Shown: positions 44,854 to 56,469 of the stretch, piece after piece
Layout: every line of letters starts with the position of its first letter
How positions within the stretch are numbered: position 1 is the first letter of the stretch
Source: Hoplostethus atlanticus
Lineage: Eukaryota > Chordata > Actinopteri > Trachichthyiformes > Trachichthyidae
NCBI GenBank assembly: GCA_034670405.1
Contig: JAXDDX010000161.1
Location: forward strand, 1 to 64,000
Length of the DNA: 64,000 bases
Reading direction: 5' to 3'
Position numbers and translations under genes: made by a program
Notes under the pieces: generated by a model
Database searches by the model: none
What the model saw: only the letters and a program-made list of their open reading frames with translations
What the model was told of the DNA's origin: nothing

Positions 44854-44998
44854 TGGAAGCCCGTTTCCGCCACATTGAAAAAAAAAAAGTAAAGTAAAAA
44901 TAAAGTCGGAATTCCAAGAAATGAAGTCGGAATTGTGAGAAATAAAGTCGCAAATCAAGCAAACCTTTTTTTTTTAATGTGGCGGAAACGGGCTTCCA
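44854..44998. mobile_element. 145-bp MITE with 23-bp perfect terminal inverted repeats and TA target duplication
   Basis: TGGAAGCCCGTTTCCGCCAC at the left end is the exact complement of GTGGCGGAAACGGGCTTCCA at the right end. A run of A near the left end mirrors a run of T near the right end. TA flanks both sides (44852-44853, 44999-45000). This fits a Tc1/mariner-type MITE. The interior has degenerate AAGTCGGAATT repeats and no coding capacity. Confidence 0.85.
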
Positions 44999-45479
44999 TA
45001 CATTATTGTTATTGTAGGTCAGTAAGAGAATTCCTAAACCCGGATTGTGGGCGGGGCCAGAGGCTCAGGGGGCGGGGCCAGAGGCTCTGATTGGAGTGCA
45101 GCTACAAAGTTTTAAACAGGTAAATGATGTGTGTTTTTCGCTGCTTTGGTGTTGACTTTCATAACATGACGTTGTTTTGACGTGTTCACGTAGCTAGCAA
45201 GCACCAATTAGGTAGCATTATTTGAAAATAAACTTGAAAAAATTGAAAGAAAATCAATAAAATGTCTTCAGTTTCCCATTGCCCAGTGGATCAACCGTTC
45301 ATTCCTGCGGTCAAATAAAAGTTCTCCCCCATTTTCAACTTGCGAGGCGGAACCGTTGTTCATGAAACTAAATCACGGCGAAAAAAACGGTCGTGCACTA
45401 AATCTTCCCTCCTTCTTGGTGGTGGGGGGGGGGGGGATACGAGGGAAGACCTGCGGTACTGGTCCGAGAGATTTACCGC

Positions 45480-45660
45480 CCAGCTAATCCCATTTCTCAA
45501 CTATCAGATGCCAAATCCCCTCTAATGGCATTACACGTGCCAGAATTACGTATGATGATGCTCGCTAATGAGAGCTCAGCAGATATACCTTACTGGAACC
45601 GGCAGCACACCGAGCAGCCCCGTGGCTCTCCGGCTTAATGGACTCGGTATTGAGTGTCAA
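45480..45660. promoter_or_regulatory. Possible conserved non-coding element upstream of acvr2a
   Basis: Repeat-free sequence with TAATGGCATTA, TAATGAGAGC and GGCTTAATGG homeodomain-like cores. The appearance suggests an enhancer, but conservation is untested. Confidence 0.2.
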
Positions 45661-45793
45661 AGTCAAATTTATTGATAAAGCGCTTTTAACAAAAAGGCAG
45701 CTCGCTCGCAAAGTGCTGCACGGAGCAACAAAGGACGTAAATACGACTAAAACTGAGAGCGCACGGATGTCAAAACGTTGAGATTTAAAGGCT

Positions 45794-45794
<1 letters not shown>

Positions 45795-45863
<69 letters not shown>
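45795..45863. repeat. (GT)34 microsatellite
   Basis: A perfect GT run. A retroposon-tail-like block (AAATTTATTGATAAAGCGCT) precedes it at 45667-45686. Confidence 0.97.
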
Positions 45864-45864
<1 letters not shown>

Positions 45865-46530
45865 ATGAGAGCTCCAGGACAACACCAAGGGCGAGTGGAC
45901 ACTTTACAATGCAAGCATGAATGATGGATGGATGGATCAGGCTATCGTTACCGTGCCGTTTGCTGCCGTGGTGTTTGAGGAACTCATTTCTTCATGTGTT
46001 AGCGGTTAGCTTTGACTTTGGTCCTGCAGCACTGCAGCATCCACTGAGGCAAAACCTGCAGCCTGCATGCTCATTTAAAGAGCTTCACTCCAAAATCTAC
46101 CTGAAATTCATCACTCAGTATATTGAAAACACAAAAACAGAATTATTTTGTCAGCAAATGGAACCATTAACGTGCTTTATTTTCACGCAGGCTTTTATTT
46201 TGTAAGAAGAGGCGTCAGTTTTTTCATACGGTGGATATGTAAGTATGTTTTGAAGAAGAAATCTCAGCAGCTGACCAAGTAATCGATGAGTGATTGGTAT
46301 CGATCGACGACCGGATCAACCCCTGCAGATAGATTATGCTCATTTTGCGCCACAGGGCAGTAAAAATGTGAATTATTGCCCCTTTAACTGGACAGCCCTG
46401 CTGAGATTAAGAATCTCTTTCAAGCTGCATCGATGCAAACATAAAGGTTGCACAAACAAAAAATATGCAGCGAAAATACAATCACAGTTGCAGAAAGGGA
46501 AAATGTCTGCAGGCGGTATCCTGACATCAA

Positions 46531-46533
<3 letters not shown>

Positions 46534-46565
<32 letters not shown>
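46534..46565. repeat. (GA)16 microsatellite
   Basis: A perfect GA run. Confidence 0.95.
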
Positions 46566-46566
<1 letters not shown>

Positions 46567-46849
46567 AGCTCTTTCATAATAATTTCTAATAAGCTCGACG
46601 AGCACAAGAAGCCACTTTTTGCCTCATTTAAAACTTGTGATTAAAAAGCGTTGGTGCTTCAGTCGCCGGGGCACCGTTGTCGGCGCGGTGCAGGGCCATA
46701 TCTGTGCAGAGACACTCGGTGCTGAAATCAAAAGTCTTTGCCTTTTCGCTCTTTCGGCGCCCAGGAAAATGATTTATCCTCCTGTGTTCGGCTTGTTGCG
46801 ATGCCACTCAGGGTGATTTATCTCGTCTTGGCTCGGTCTCTGCAGCGCG

Positions 46850-47500
46850 AGCCAGCCACCCCCCCCCTGCTTCTGTTGTTTCAGCATGAATGATCTTTTC
46901 CATTGACAGCTTTGTTCATCCCCGCGGGGCAGCTCTGCACCTGTAACCAAAGCCCGGTGGATACCGGCCTAATTACCGCTCTCATCTGGCACCCAGCTGC
47001 CTCCGATGTCCTCGCACGAACCCAGATAGCGAGCCACAGAGGAGGAGGCTTTAGCAAGTTAAAAAAATGAGCCCTCGCCGCTGTTGCCCGGAGGAAAACC
47101 ACGCATCTCCGAATAGAAAGTTGCTTCAGGAATGAGGAGAGGAATGCTTGCCTTGTCGGAGGACGCGGCAGTGGGGGTTTCGACAGGTTTCAAGGTTGCC
47201 GAAGGTCGTGAAAGGCGCTCATCACATGGAGGACCAGGCAAGTGTTCAATTCTAAAAGAAAACAACGACGTGCCAAAGTTGCGGTTCGCGTGGTTTATCG
47301 GTGTTGGCAGCGCCGGCGGAGGTAGGTATCGCTGTCTTGTTAATCCCCGGCGTGCCCGGTCTGATCTGCAGCGGCTACTGTTTTTACACCGAGGCACGCA
47401 GGAGCTGTCAGCAGCTGCAGCTCCACCTCGCCGCTCGGTACCGCCGGGCTCCGCGGGGGGCGGCGGCGGCGGCGGCGGCGGACTGGAGGTGAAATTCCTC
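46850..47500. promoter_or_regulatory. CpG-rich, repeat-poor island upstream of acvr2a
   Basis: GC-rich sequence contains a (GGC)n run at 47457-47481 and TAATTACC, CATCTGGCACCC and similar motifs near 46968-47000. Overlapping open frames on both strands (up to ~168 codons) arise from high GC and match no family I recognise. It could be an enhancer, a CpG island or an unannotated first exon. Confidence 0.25.
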
Positions 47501-47734
47501 CTCCAATATCACCCCCCTTTCAAATCTCTAAAGTGTTTCAAAAAGTGGCGTCTGATCGTTTCCACCAATCCCCGGCCCCGGTTGAAACGAGGCTCAGGTG
47601 TGCCGGGGGCGGGGCTTATCTGCTGCGTCTTTTTCTGATTGGTAGAAATCAGCTGTCACTCCTACTTTGCCTCGTAAACCAATGATTTACTCGCGAGGCT
47701 TGTTTGAAAATGTGCCTATCGTCGGTGAGGTCAG

Positions 47735-47910
47735 TGGAGGGCGGCTCGAAAGGAGTCGGTTTGTGATTGAAAGGTTGCCGGGTCGAATCCCAGACCTTGA
47801 GCAAGGCATTTAAGGAACAGTAGCTGGCTGGTTGTACGGGTGAATGTGAGGCAGGCCGGTGCAGGAAAAGAGCATGAATGTTCCTTCAACCTTCGGTGGA
47901 CAAGTAAAGG
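47735..47910. mobile_element. tRNA-derived SINE-like repeat
   Basis: GGTTGCCGGGTCGAATCCCAG is a B-box-like Pol III motif. CCTTGAGCAAGGCATTTAAG, found in many teleost SINE-like repeats, follows at about 47797. Related CCTTGAGCAAGGCACTTAA blocks occur at 58180-58210 and 61480-61500. Confidence 0.5.
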
Positions 47911-48790
47911 TTAAAGAAAGAAAAGCTTCTCCGTGATTGAATGGATGTTCTCCATTCTGGGCAGATGTATTGAAACAGGCCAGATGGTGATGCACGCCGC
48001 GGCCATACAGTTTGTATGGAGGTATAGACACGGGGAAGGACGAACCCATTGAGACGCGCTGACATCATTTTTTTTTCTTCTCTGAACTCGGTATTTCTAT
48101 GCAGGACTTGACCTTCGCCAAGCTGCCGGGGTGAAAACTGTACATCTCTTTCCTCCACATTGTTTTTCAGAAAATGTCCTCACGCATGACGCAAGATTAC
48201 AGACTCCCGTGTTGTCGCTTCAAGGAGCGTGATGTTCGGAGGTTTTGCTTCTGGAAATATCCCCTCCTGAAATATGACTTGTAAGCTTTATTCTCCTCTC
48301 TAATGCAGGGGCGGGAGGGGGTTTGATTGACAGCTCTAAATTTAATACACGGCAGCCCAAAAATACACGTCGGCATGACCAGGCTAGTCTGAAAATAACA
48401 CCGCGACCATGCTCTGGGCGTGACGTGACTCTTATGCAATCGCACAATGAGACCAAGATATTTGGGGAATGTAACTCGACCCCCCCCCCCCAAACCTTTA
48501 TAGACGGGTTGTTGCCGACGGTTAAAGGCAATATACGCACGCCTTATGTAAAAGCACAAAGGGCAATACCGACATGAGAGAGGTCGAAGTTTCTGTTCTA
48601 AACTGTAAATATAACTTTTCTAATTCAATGTAATTTTCTGATGTTTGTAAATACGGCTCTAATGGTCCCGTCCTGTGAAGACCTCGTATCTCCAAACGTG
48701 TTGACTTTTCAGGAACTAAGAGAGACAGATTTCAGACAGAACAGGTGTTTAAAGGTTTTTTCATGAGACCAACTCAACCTGTAGAGGAGA
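47911..48790. other. Intergenic, nothing recognised
   Basis: Open frames on both strands between 48190 and 48580 lack any recognisable family. A C homopolymer lies near 48479-48490. Confidence 0.4.
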
Positions 48791-48862
48791 GGAGTTAGAG
48801 TTAGAGGAGTTAAAGGAGTTAGAGTTAGAGGAGTTAAAGGAGTTAGAGTTAGAGGAGTTAAA
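48791..48862. repeat. 24-bp tandem repeat, three copies
   Basis: GGAGTTAGAGTTAGAGGAGT starts at 48791, 48815 and 48839. Confidence 0.95.
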
Positions 48863-49081
48863 ACATGACGAGGTTTCCACCCAATGAGGGCGATGTGTAA
48901 TATGAATGTGTGTATGTAGCATGTACAGTGTGTATCCTAAGTGATAGTACCAGCCAGAAATAAGACCTGGGACATTCACGTGCCATGCTCAACTAAAAAA
49001 CATGGATATGGTGAATATTGGTTATGGATTGGAAAATGATCTTATATATGGTGGAAAAGTCCTGGAACAGAAGCAGCAGCC

Positions 49082-49456
49082 CTGATAGTATTCTTATTGT
49101 TATTTATTATTGTTGTTATTTATTATTATTGATATTTATTATTGGTGTTATTTATTGTTATTGTTGTTATTTATTGTTATTTATTATTGTTGTTATTTAT
49201 TCTTATTGTTATTTATTGTTATTGTTATTTATTCTTATTGTTATTTATTATTGTGTTATTTATTCTTATTGTTATTTATTCTTATTGTTATTTATTGTTG
49301 TTGTTATTTATTATTGTGTTATTTGTTATTTTGTTATTTCACTGCACACCCCGTGTGTGTATGTGACAAATAAACTTCTTGAATCTTGAATCTTATTATT
49401 GTTGTTATTTATTATTATTGTTAGTTATTATTGTTGTTATTTATTATTGTTGTGTG
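49082..49456. repeat. (TTATTGTTA)-type low-complexity array with a retroposon-like tail
   Basis: TTATTATTG/TTATTTATT repeats dominate. A block at 49341-49392 (GTGTGTATGTGACAAATAAA, then CTTCTTGAATCTTGAATC) resembles the 3' end of a LINE-type retroposon. Leu/Ile/Tyr-rich open frames here are artefacts. Confidence 0.85.
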
Positions 49457-49587
49457 TGGGTGCTGTACATCCGGCGGTAGAGAGAACGCTTCATGTTTAC
49501 AAGGCTAAAGGGGAATTACCGCCTCCCTTTTATGTCCAGTCACACCGAGCAGAGGCCTTTTCACAGTGTTGTCGTCGGCTTAATCCC

Positions 49588-49606
49588 TGTGTGTGTGTGT
49601 GTGTGT

Positions 49607-49652
<46 letters not shown>
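49588..49652. repeat. (GT)n microsatellite
   Basis: A GT run with one GG interruption. Confidence 0.95.
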
Positions 49653-49654
<2 letters not shown>

Positions 49655-49734
49655 AGGCCATAGATAATGGCTCTGGCCCTCCTGGACAGTGTGACAGCAC
49701 TCAACAGCTGTGAGAGGGTCTGCCAAGGAGCTGC

Positions 49735-49816
49735 TGTCTGTCTCTCTGTCTGTCTGTGTGTCTGTCTGTCTACCTGTCTGTCTCTATGTGTCCCTGTCTG
49801 TCTCTCTGTCTTTCTC

Positions 49817-49851
<35 letters not shown>
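49735..49851. repeat. (TCTG)n tetranucleotide array
   Basis: TCTG/TCTC/TGTG units, with a perfect (TCTG) segment at 49818-49850. Confidence 0.95.
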
Positions 49852-49852
49852 C

Positions 49853-50707
49853 AATTTTAAGCAAACTTTCCTAAAATTGCCAAAGTTGTAAACAGTAAAA
49901 TGTGTATTAGTTGTGTTTTCATCGGCTGAGTTGAAGTGAATATTTCTTCTTCTCTTCCTGGATGTAAAAAAATAAAATGAAAGAATCTTTCAAGAATAGA
50001 CCAGTCAAGCCTGACATCACCCCCCCCCCATCTAGAAATAGGTTTTGTCCCCGTTGAACTTTCTCTTTATTTGTGTGATTTGAACTGGTGGTGGTTTTCA
50101 GAGGTGGAGCTTTGTGCCAGTTGTTCCTCGGCTTCTTGAGGAGGGAAGGGAATTGATTCAACGCTGGTTTCTCTTATTTGTTGGATTTCTTCTTTTAAAA
50201 AAATGGTGGATTGAATGCAAATGTGATGTTAGCTGTAGGTGAAGTTGTAGTTTTTGCTTGTTTGTTGTTTTTCAGGTTGATAATGGAGCGACTGTTTTGT
50301 GTGTTTGTGGTTGTCTGAAAGGAAAATTCCACCCTAAAGCAGTTTAACACTAAAAACAGCTACTGAAAATAAATAAACAAACAAACAAACAAACAAATAA
50401 ATAAATAAATAAATCATATCTATTGATGTATGTTGTATTTCTAGGTCCATTTTTCTTGTTTGGTGTATATAACGGGACAAACGTAGAGACAAGATATTTC
50501 CTGGCTGTCAGCCAATCAGAATCAAAGAGCAAGGGCTTCTTTCTAGAAAGAGAAATCCATCGTTCTGGGAAACGTAGGAAACCACTGACTGGAGCAGAAG
50601 CAGACGAGACAGGTTGAGGGGAAGTGGGTACAATAAAGAAATAAATTACATTAATGTTGTGAGTTAATGATATAACTCTAACCAGAGTTAGTAGGAATCA
50701 CAATAAC
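49853..50707. other. Intergenic, nothing recognised
   Basis: Short (AAAC)n and (AAAT)n runs lie at 50378-50413. A block at 50516-50545 with AATCAGAATCAAAGAGCAAG has a reverse counterpart near 60838-60870, suggesting a dispersed repeat. Confidence 0.4.
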
Positions 50708-50772
50708 TCTCTCTCTCTCTCTCTTTCTCTGTCTCACCCTCTCCCTGTCTCTCTCTCTCTCTCTCTCTCTCC
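50708..50772. repeat. CT-rich microsatellite
   Basis: (CT)n runs are interrupted by GTCTCACCCTCTCC. They form a natural pyrimidine tract before a CCAG at 50771-50774. Confidence 0.9.
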
Positions 50773-50774
50773 AG

Positions 50775-50856
50775 ACAAAACAACCCCGTCGCCCTGCAGC
50801 AGATGGCTGGGCTGTGCTACTCCACTCCCACGATGCACTGGGGCCCCATGTGGGAG
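50775..50856 (+). other. Exon-like segment of unknown identity
   Basis: An 82-nt segment is bounded by a strong acceptor (CT tract and CCAG) and a donor GAG|GTAAAC. One frame stays open (QNNPVALQQMAGLCYSTPTM, then HWGPMWE). No flanking exon of the same gene and no family is recognised. Chance is the default explanation. Confidence 0.2.
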
Positions 50857-51494
50857 GTAAACACAGGCAACAACATGGCTTCCACTGGTTGAGCCCCCAC
50901 CCCTCACCTCCGCTGCTGCAGTGCTGGTTTATAACGAAGCACCATGTATCCACTGCAGTGTTTCCTCTGTGGTTTTATATGGGGGTAAATTTAGTTTTGT
51001 CCCAGTTTTGGTAGAAAAAAAACCTGGATTGTACAAATACACTTGGTTTGGATTTAAGAGGGAAATTTGGTATACTGATATACTGATCTCCTCACTAATA
51101 AATACAGAGGAAATGCCATTTTCAGAAAAAACATTTTGCTGCTCAATATATCAAAAATGTAGATCCTTCTCTTCTCAAAAATGTTAGTAACTCTTTTGTA
51201 ATGGATTGAAAACAGATTTTACTTCCATTAAAAACACAGATAAACTTTATTTTCATTATAGTCATCAGACAGACAAAAAATTGAATTTCATATCACGTCC
51301 TTCAGTCTTCAACCTCCTAAATCTTTTGCCAAATGTGTTCATGCACCCACAATGTGCTTATAAAGCACCTTTGATGCCTTATTTGAACCTTTATTTAACC
51401 AGGACTTAAGAGACAGCGAGACCAGCGGTGCCTTTGGCGCCACTTATCTCCACAGGATCTCCCGACTGCCTCGGCATTTCCTGAAACAGTCCCT
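50857..51494. other. Intergenic, nothing recognised
   Basis: A/T-rich sequence without identifiable exons or named repeats. Confidence 0.4.
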
Positions 51495-52110
51495 GCACAC
51501 TAAAAAGCAACAGAGCTCTGAGGAACCTTTACGGGGGGTTTTCACATTGCAACCACAGACATAGACACACCGGCATATACATTTTAAAAAGTGAAACAAC
51601 ATCAAGCTACTTTTAGGGGTTCTTTATGTTACAATCATAGGGGAACCCCTGAAGGTTCCCTGAGGAACCTCTTCACAAACAAATCCCTGATGGTACGTTC
51701 AGAAACATATTGGAGTTCTTCAAGGAATCTACTAGGGAAGTTTTCTCCAGTGAGGAACCCTAAGGTGCATATTGCCTCCCTTTGAATCTGAGCAGAACCC
51801 TCAGTGAACCCCCAGTTTTTAGAGTGTGGTTTCCACATTCAACATTTTCGAAATTAATACACAAAAATAAAATGGCCCTTAGCGTTTTTTTCAGGTTACA
51901 ACCACAGGGGGACCCCAGAAGGTTCCTTGAGGAACACCATCATAAAGGGTTAATGACCCCTCTTTGTACTTCCACAAACCTCTGACATCCTTGGAGAACA
52001 TTTGGAGAACATTTCCAGGAACATCTGACATATTTTTCCTCGAGTAATGCTTTCTAGTTTGTAGCACCCTGAGATGCTCAGCAGAACCCCTGAGGAACCC
52101 TTTAGTTTCA
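51495..52110. repeat. Dispersed AGGAACCTTT family, several adjacent degenerate units
   Basis: GAGGAACCTTTACGGGG, GGGGTTCTTTATGTTACAATC, GGAACCCCTGAAGGTTCC and GGGACCCCAGAAGGTTCC recur. At least three head-to-tail units are of the kind seen once at 3561 and once at 55990. Non-coding. Confidence 0.6.
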
Positions 52111-52399
52111 GAGAGCTCTGTTCGGTTCTAGCGAGGCAGAGCAGGGAGAGGAATCGGTGCGTGCGACAGATTGAATCTATTTGAAGTTGTTTGCTTAGTT
52201 TTGTGTTCTTGCGAGGATAAATCACATCCTGGGAGAGTTTAATAGTGAGGCGTAAACTACCTCACTCTCCGTCTCTTGTTTACTCTTGTTTACTTCCTTA
52301 AGTCTTGTTTACCGTCTCACACACACTTTAATGCCCACTAAATGATGATTTACACAACATTGACGTATTCCAGAGGTTTAACATGGTTCTCAGATAGGC

Positions 52400-52400
52400 C

Positions 52401-52439
<39 letters not shown>

Positions 52440-52543
52440 CACACACACCTTCACACACGTTTTACTGTAATTGCTGTATTTCCATCCACTGAATGAAATT
52501 ATATTTACACAGGATTCAAAAATTCCAGAGGTTTAACATGAAG

Positions 52544-52585
<42 letters not shown>

Positions 52586-53147
52586 AACTAGCAAGCCAGC
52601 TATACACACACACACACACAATGACACAAACTTTAACAAGCTCACCACATACACATTGTATGAACTTTACACACACATACAGTAATGAAATTTAGCGAGC
52701 CAGCTACACACACACACACACACACACACACAGATCCAGCTCCAGTAGCTGTACTGCCAGCACAGCTTGCCATTAGCCCAGGCTTGGCCGACTCCAGACG
52801 ACGTTTCCAATCTCACACACCATCTGCTCCTCGCCTCGGCGCTATCGAACGGAGGAAGATTGGAGCTTCCTCTTCCTCTTCCTCCTCCTGTCCTCCTGCA
52901 TCGCAGTCTGGCCATCTTGTGCTGAGGTGTGAATGCTCTGGGACACAAAACCCTCTGAAAACGTTAGCGGCAGTGGTGGTGTGTGAGTGTGTGTGTATAA
53001 AATGTATAACTGTGTGTGTGTGTGTGTGTTTATCCTGCTAAAGTGAATTACTATGTGTGTGTAAAGTTCATCGTCGAGTGTGTGGTGTGTGTATCTGAGT
53101 TCAGTAATGTATGTGTGCATGCATGCAAAGTTTAACACTGTTTGTAT

Positions 53148-53180
<33 letters not shown>

Positions 53181-53200
53181 CTGTGTGTGTGTGTGTTTCC
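52400..53200. repeat. Cluster of (AC)n and (GT)n microsatellites
   Basis: AC runs lie at about 52404-52436, 52553-52581, 52605-52620 and 52707-52731. GT runs follow at about 53012-53029 and 53150-53194. A CCAGAGGTTTAACATG motif repeats at 52370 and 52525. The non-repetitive stretch 52735-52975 is not identified. Confidence 0.9.
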
Positions 53201-53352
53201 TCCTATCGTAGCACCTTCTCCTGCTATAGATAGATGGATCAATAAATAGACTGAGGTGGTGTAATGAGGCCTGCATGTCATCAAACCTCCACCCTGCTGA
53301 AGTGTCCTTGAGCAAGACACTGAAGCCTGACCTCTGACCAGGTGATGTCACA

Positions 53353-53580
53353 CCCTCTGGCGGCCATCTTGGAGGTCCTCAGCTCTGTGAACAGCTGATT
53401 GTGTTTCTGTCCGTCTCAACAGAATTGAATCTTCATGGTTTCTACTGAACTGATCATTTCATCACTGATACATCTGATTGATTTAGTGTTTAGATCATGT
53501 AGCTTGTTAGCTAGCTGACCGTAGCATCTGGTCAGCTAGCTAACCATAGCATCTGGTCAGCTAACCATCACATTAAAACA
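53353..53580. repeat. Dispersed repeat, copy 2 of the family at 10170-10382
   Basis: Same order and orientation as copy 1. The CATCTGGTCAGCTA segment is duplicated here. A CCTTGAGCAAGACACTGAAG block precedes it at 53306. Confidence 0.75.
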
Positions 53581-53934
53581 CTTCCTCTAGGTTTTGAGAT
53601 ATTGAATGATGGTAGTGACTTTCTTCCAGACTGGACATGAACGGTTTCATCCAGATAATCCTGAATGGTGTCAAGATACCTGAAATTTTGGCTGCTCTGT
53701 TTGCACATGATGTTGTGTTATATTTTGCACTGATGAGCAACTTTTTATGGCCCTATATCAAGCCAGAGATTGTCCATATGGCGAATGTTGTGCTGGTTTT
53801 ATGTGTTTTTACTGTCTGTTCTTACTGTAAACCCTGTTTGCAAACCAAATTCCCCTCATGGGACAACAGAGACAGATAAAGAGATGCTCCATAACTTTAC
53901 CCTGCAATGTGCATTACTTAAAAATATCAATAAC

Positions 53935-54653
53935 CAGGATATCTGCAGACTTTAAGACCTTTTTAATGCTACTTGGAATTAAAAGACCAATTTAACCTTC
54001 AAAATAAAACAAACAGCCCATTTTCAGGGAAAAGTAGGAAGAAGAAAACTTCATCATGTCCTCAATTATTATTATAAAAAAAAACAAAAACATGTTTAGT
54101 ATATTATGTTAACCCTGTCCTGATTTAATGGGTCAATCTTACTGTGACCAAGTACAAGTAATGTAATACAACATAAGAAATAAAACTGGCCCCATTCATA
54201 TCTCTGAGGGAAATAACATATTTCCTTATTTAATTTGCCTCAACTAAATCTCACCAAAAGAGTCTCTCAGTACCGCTATTGAATTTTAGATTTCTATCAA
54301 AATAAAACTTTTAAAAAGACGCAACTTTATTGATGCCTGTGGGCAAAAGACAAATAGAACAGAAGGAACTAGAGAGAACTTCTGCCAACACTGAACAATC
54401 CTCCAATTGCTGTTATGCCCAAACGCATCATTCCTATCACTTCAATTTGTTAGGTAAATTGATTTCTTGATCTAATGCCTACAGAATCTACAGCGGCTCA
54501 ATGAAGGGGGAGGGGCCAGTCTTCTCTGTCTCCGCCCACTTCATGAGCTAGACTGATAAGGCGCCTAGATTTTTTGATAAAATGGTCCATAATGCAGCTT
54601 TAAAAACTTAAATTTGGATATTTTCAGACTTTTGGAGGACCTGCGATACCCTG
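53935..54653. mobile_element. hAT-like non-autonomous element, ~719 bp
   Basis: It begins CAGGATATCTGCAGAC and ends as the reverse complement of CAGGGTATCGCAGGTCCTCC. The internal block GACCTTTTTAATGCTACTTG and AAAAGACCAATTT matches the element at 28655-28915. It has no transposase frame, and no target-site duplication is identified. Confidence 0.55.
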
Positions 54654-55989
54654 ATAGCACGTTTATCACTCATGTTGTCACTAACATACATTGTGTTGAA
54701 CAGGAAGTGACAAAAAAACAAAAAGACACATCCTTTTTAAGACGGGAGGTGGACAGGCCCAGCAGTAAACTCTCATCCATCCATCCTCAGCTGCTTTTCT
54801 GCAGTAATTGCTGCTCAGGCTGATGCAGCAGGAGGCCTTTGCTTCCTCCGACGAGGATAGAGGGCAAGAGGCGCCAGCCTGCCTTTAGGGCTTCAAGGCT
54901 CCCACAAATCGTCCTCCTTTCTGCCTTTGAAATAAGACACCCTCCCTCTACCGACTGCAGACCACCAGCAATCGCTCTGCGAGGTGTCGGGAATCCCTGC
55001 CGTGCACACCGAGTGGCCGAGAGACCTTGGGGTGTCAGGTTTGGATGAAACGCTAGCCAGGGATGTTGCCCGATGCACAGGGAGCTTCTGAACAAACCCT
55101 TTACATTTTCAGTTTTCTGAAGTGCGTCGGCGAACATGAGGGCACAGTGCGTCCGCTTGATCTGGCACGATCAAAAGGGAAGTAAAAAAAAACAAAACAC
55201 TTCAAAGACAATGCTGGTGAGCTGCAGTTCCAGGGTCATTCTTTCAACATTTATATTCTGGGAGCTGGAGCTCTCCTCCAGATGAAACCGGGGAGAATCA
55301 GCTCAGCTACCGAGAGGACTGAAGGGAACACACTCCAGGATGGTTGTGGTCAAAACAACTCCTAGTCTTATACTATATATATATAGGCTGTATTATATAT
55401 AGGTATACACCTACTGCTCCCAGGAGATGGAGAGGCTGCACTAGGCGAGGTACTGACGCTGGTTTCCATTGCAGCTGGATTACATTGACAATAAAACAAA
55501 CTAGATATTTTGTATTTTTGGGATATTAAACGATTAACTTCAAACCTTTTTGGAATAAACGTCTTTATATGGTTTCGTAGGTTGGTGGGTTTTATTCACC
55601 TTCCCAGACATTTTAGTAACAAGATAAATAAATCAATAAATCAATAAAGTGATCCTTGTGTTTCGGGAAACATTCTGAATTACATTTACTCTAGTTACTG
55701 TAATGAAGTAGCTTTTTGTGTATTTTTAACTCAATAACTTGACTGTGTTTTACTTCACTACATTTTAAATCAGATCCAAATCAACCCATTTTTTTCAAAT
55801 AAGGCAGATGTTTCAAGATAAAGTCAAACTAAATTGTTGCAACAAGTTGCGTTGGAGTTGGGTGAAATGATTTCACTCCCAAGGGCAATCTTTTCACGAT
55901 TTTATGCCTGAACATGAGATAATTATTCTACCAGTGACTTGCAGGTGAACACCATCACTGCTGCCTTCCCTTGAGTGGCGTTCAACTCC
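54654..55989. other. Intergenic segment
   Basis: A repeat-free patch at 54790-55150 holds overlapping open frames on both strands without a recognised family. Repeat-like ACTCTAGTTACTGTAATGAA at 55689 belongs with blocks at 17860 and 57700. No gene is supported. Confidence 0.4.
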
Positions 55990-56190
55990 ACTCTAAAACG
56001 TAAAAAACCTCAAAGAACCTTTAGGATTTCTTCAGATTGCATCACAGGGGACCCCAAGACGATTCCCTGAGGAACTCCTTCATAACACGAGGAGGGCTCT
56101 GAACCCTTTAATAAACCCTGAGGTGTTTACAGGCCACCTTGGGACCTCGGAGGATGAACCTTTAGTTTTGAGAGGGCAGCACTTCAACCG
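55990..56190. repeat. Dispersed AGGAACCTTT family, copy 3
   Basis: AAAGAACCTTTAGGATTTCT, GGGGACCCCAAGACGATTCC and CTGAGGAACTCCTTCATAA align with 3561-3690 and 51495-52110. Confidence 0.55.
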
Positions 56191-56469
56191 GTGCGAGCCC
56201 CTCTTAGCCAGAATCGATTCTCGGTCCTCCTGCTTCTGCTTGTCTGGGGACTTTTTTTTTGCAGCAAAAACACAAACCGACTTCTGGGTTGGGAGGCGGA
56301 GCGGCGATAATCAATTACAGGTTCCTCCCGGCGAGCAGAGACTAATGAGGTACAGATCCTCAGCACCCTAGGGATCACTTTTATTAAAACTACCGCGCCT
56401 CTCCCTAACTCACAACCTGGCAGAGCATCAGCTGCTCAGGTGAAGTTGTTAGGAACGACGACGGGATAT

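Noticed and set aside
47132..47638. 168-codon open frame with a poly-Gly run, and an antisense 112-codon frame
   Set aside because: High GC and a GGC repeat explain the absence of stops. No domain or splice evidence was found. Kept only as a possible CpG island.
49018..49389. Leu/Ile/Tyr-rich open frames
   Set aside because: Low-complexity TTATTGTTA repeats.
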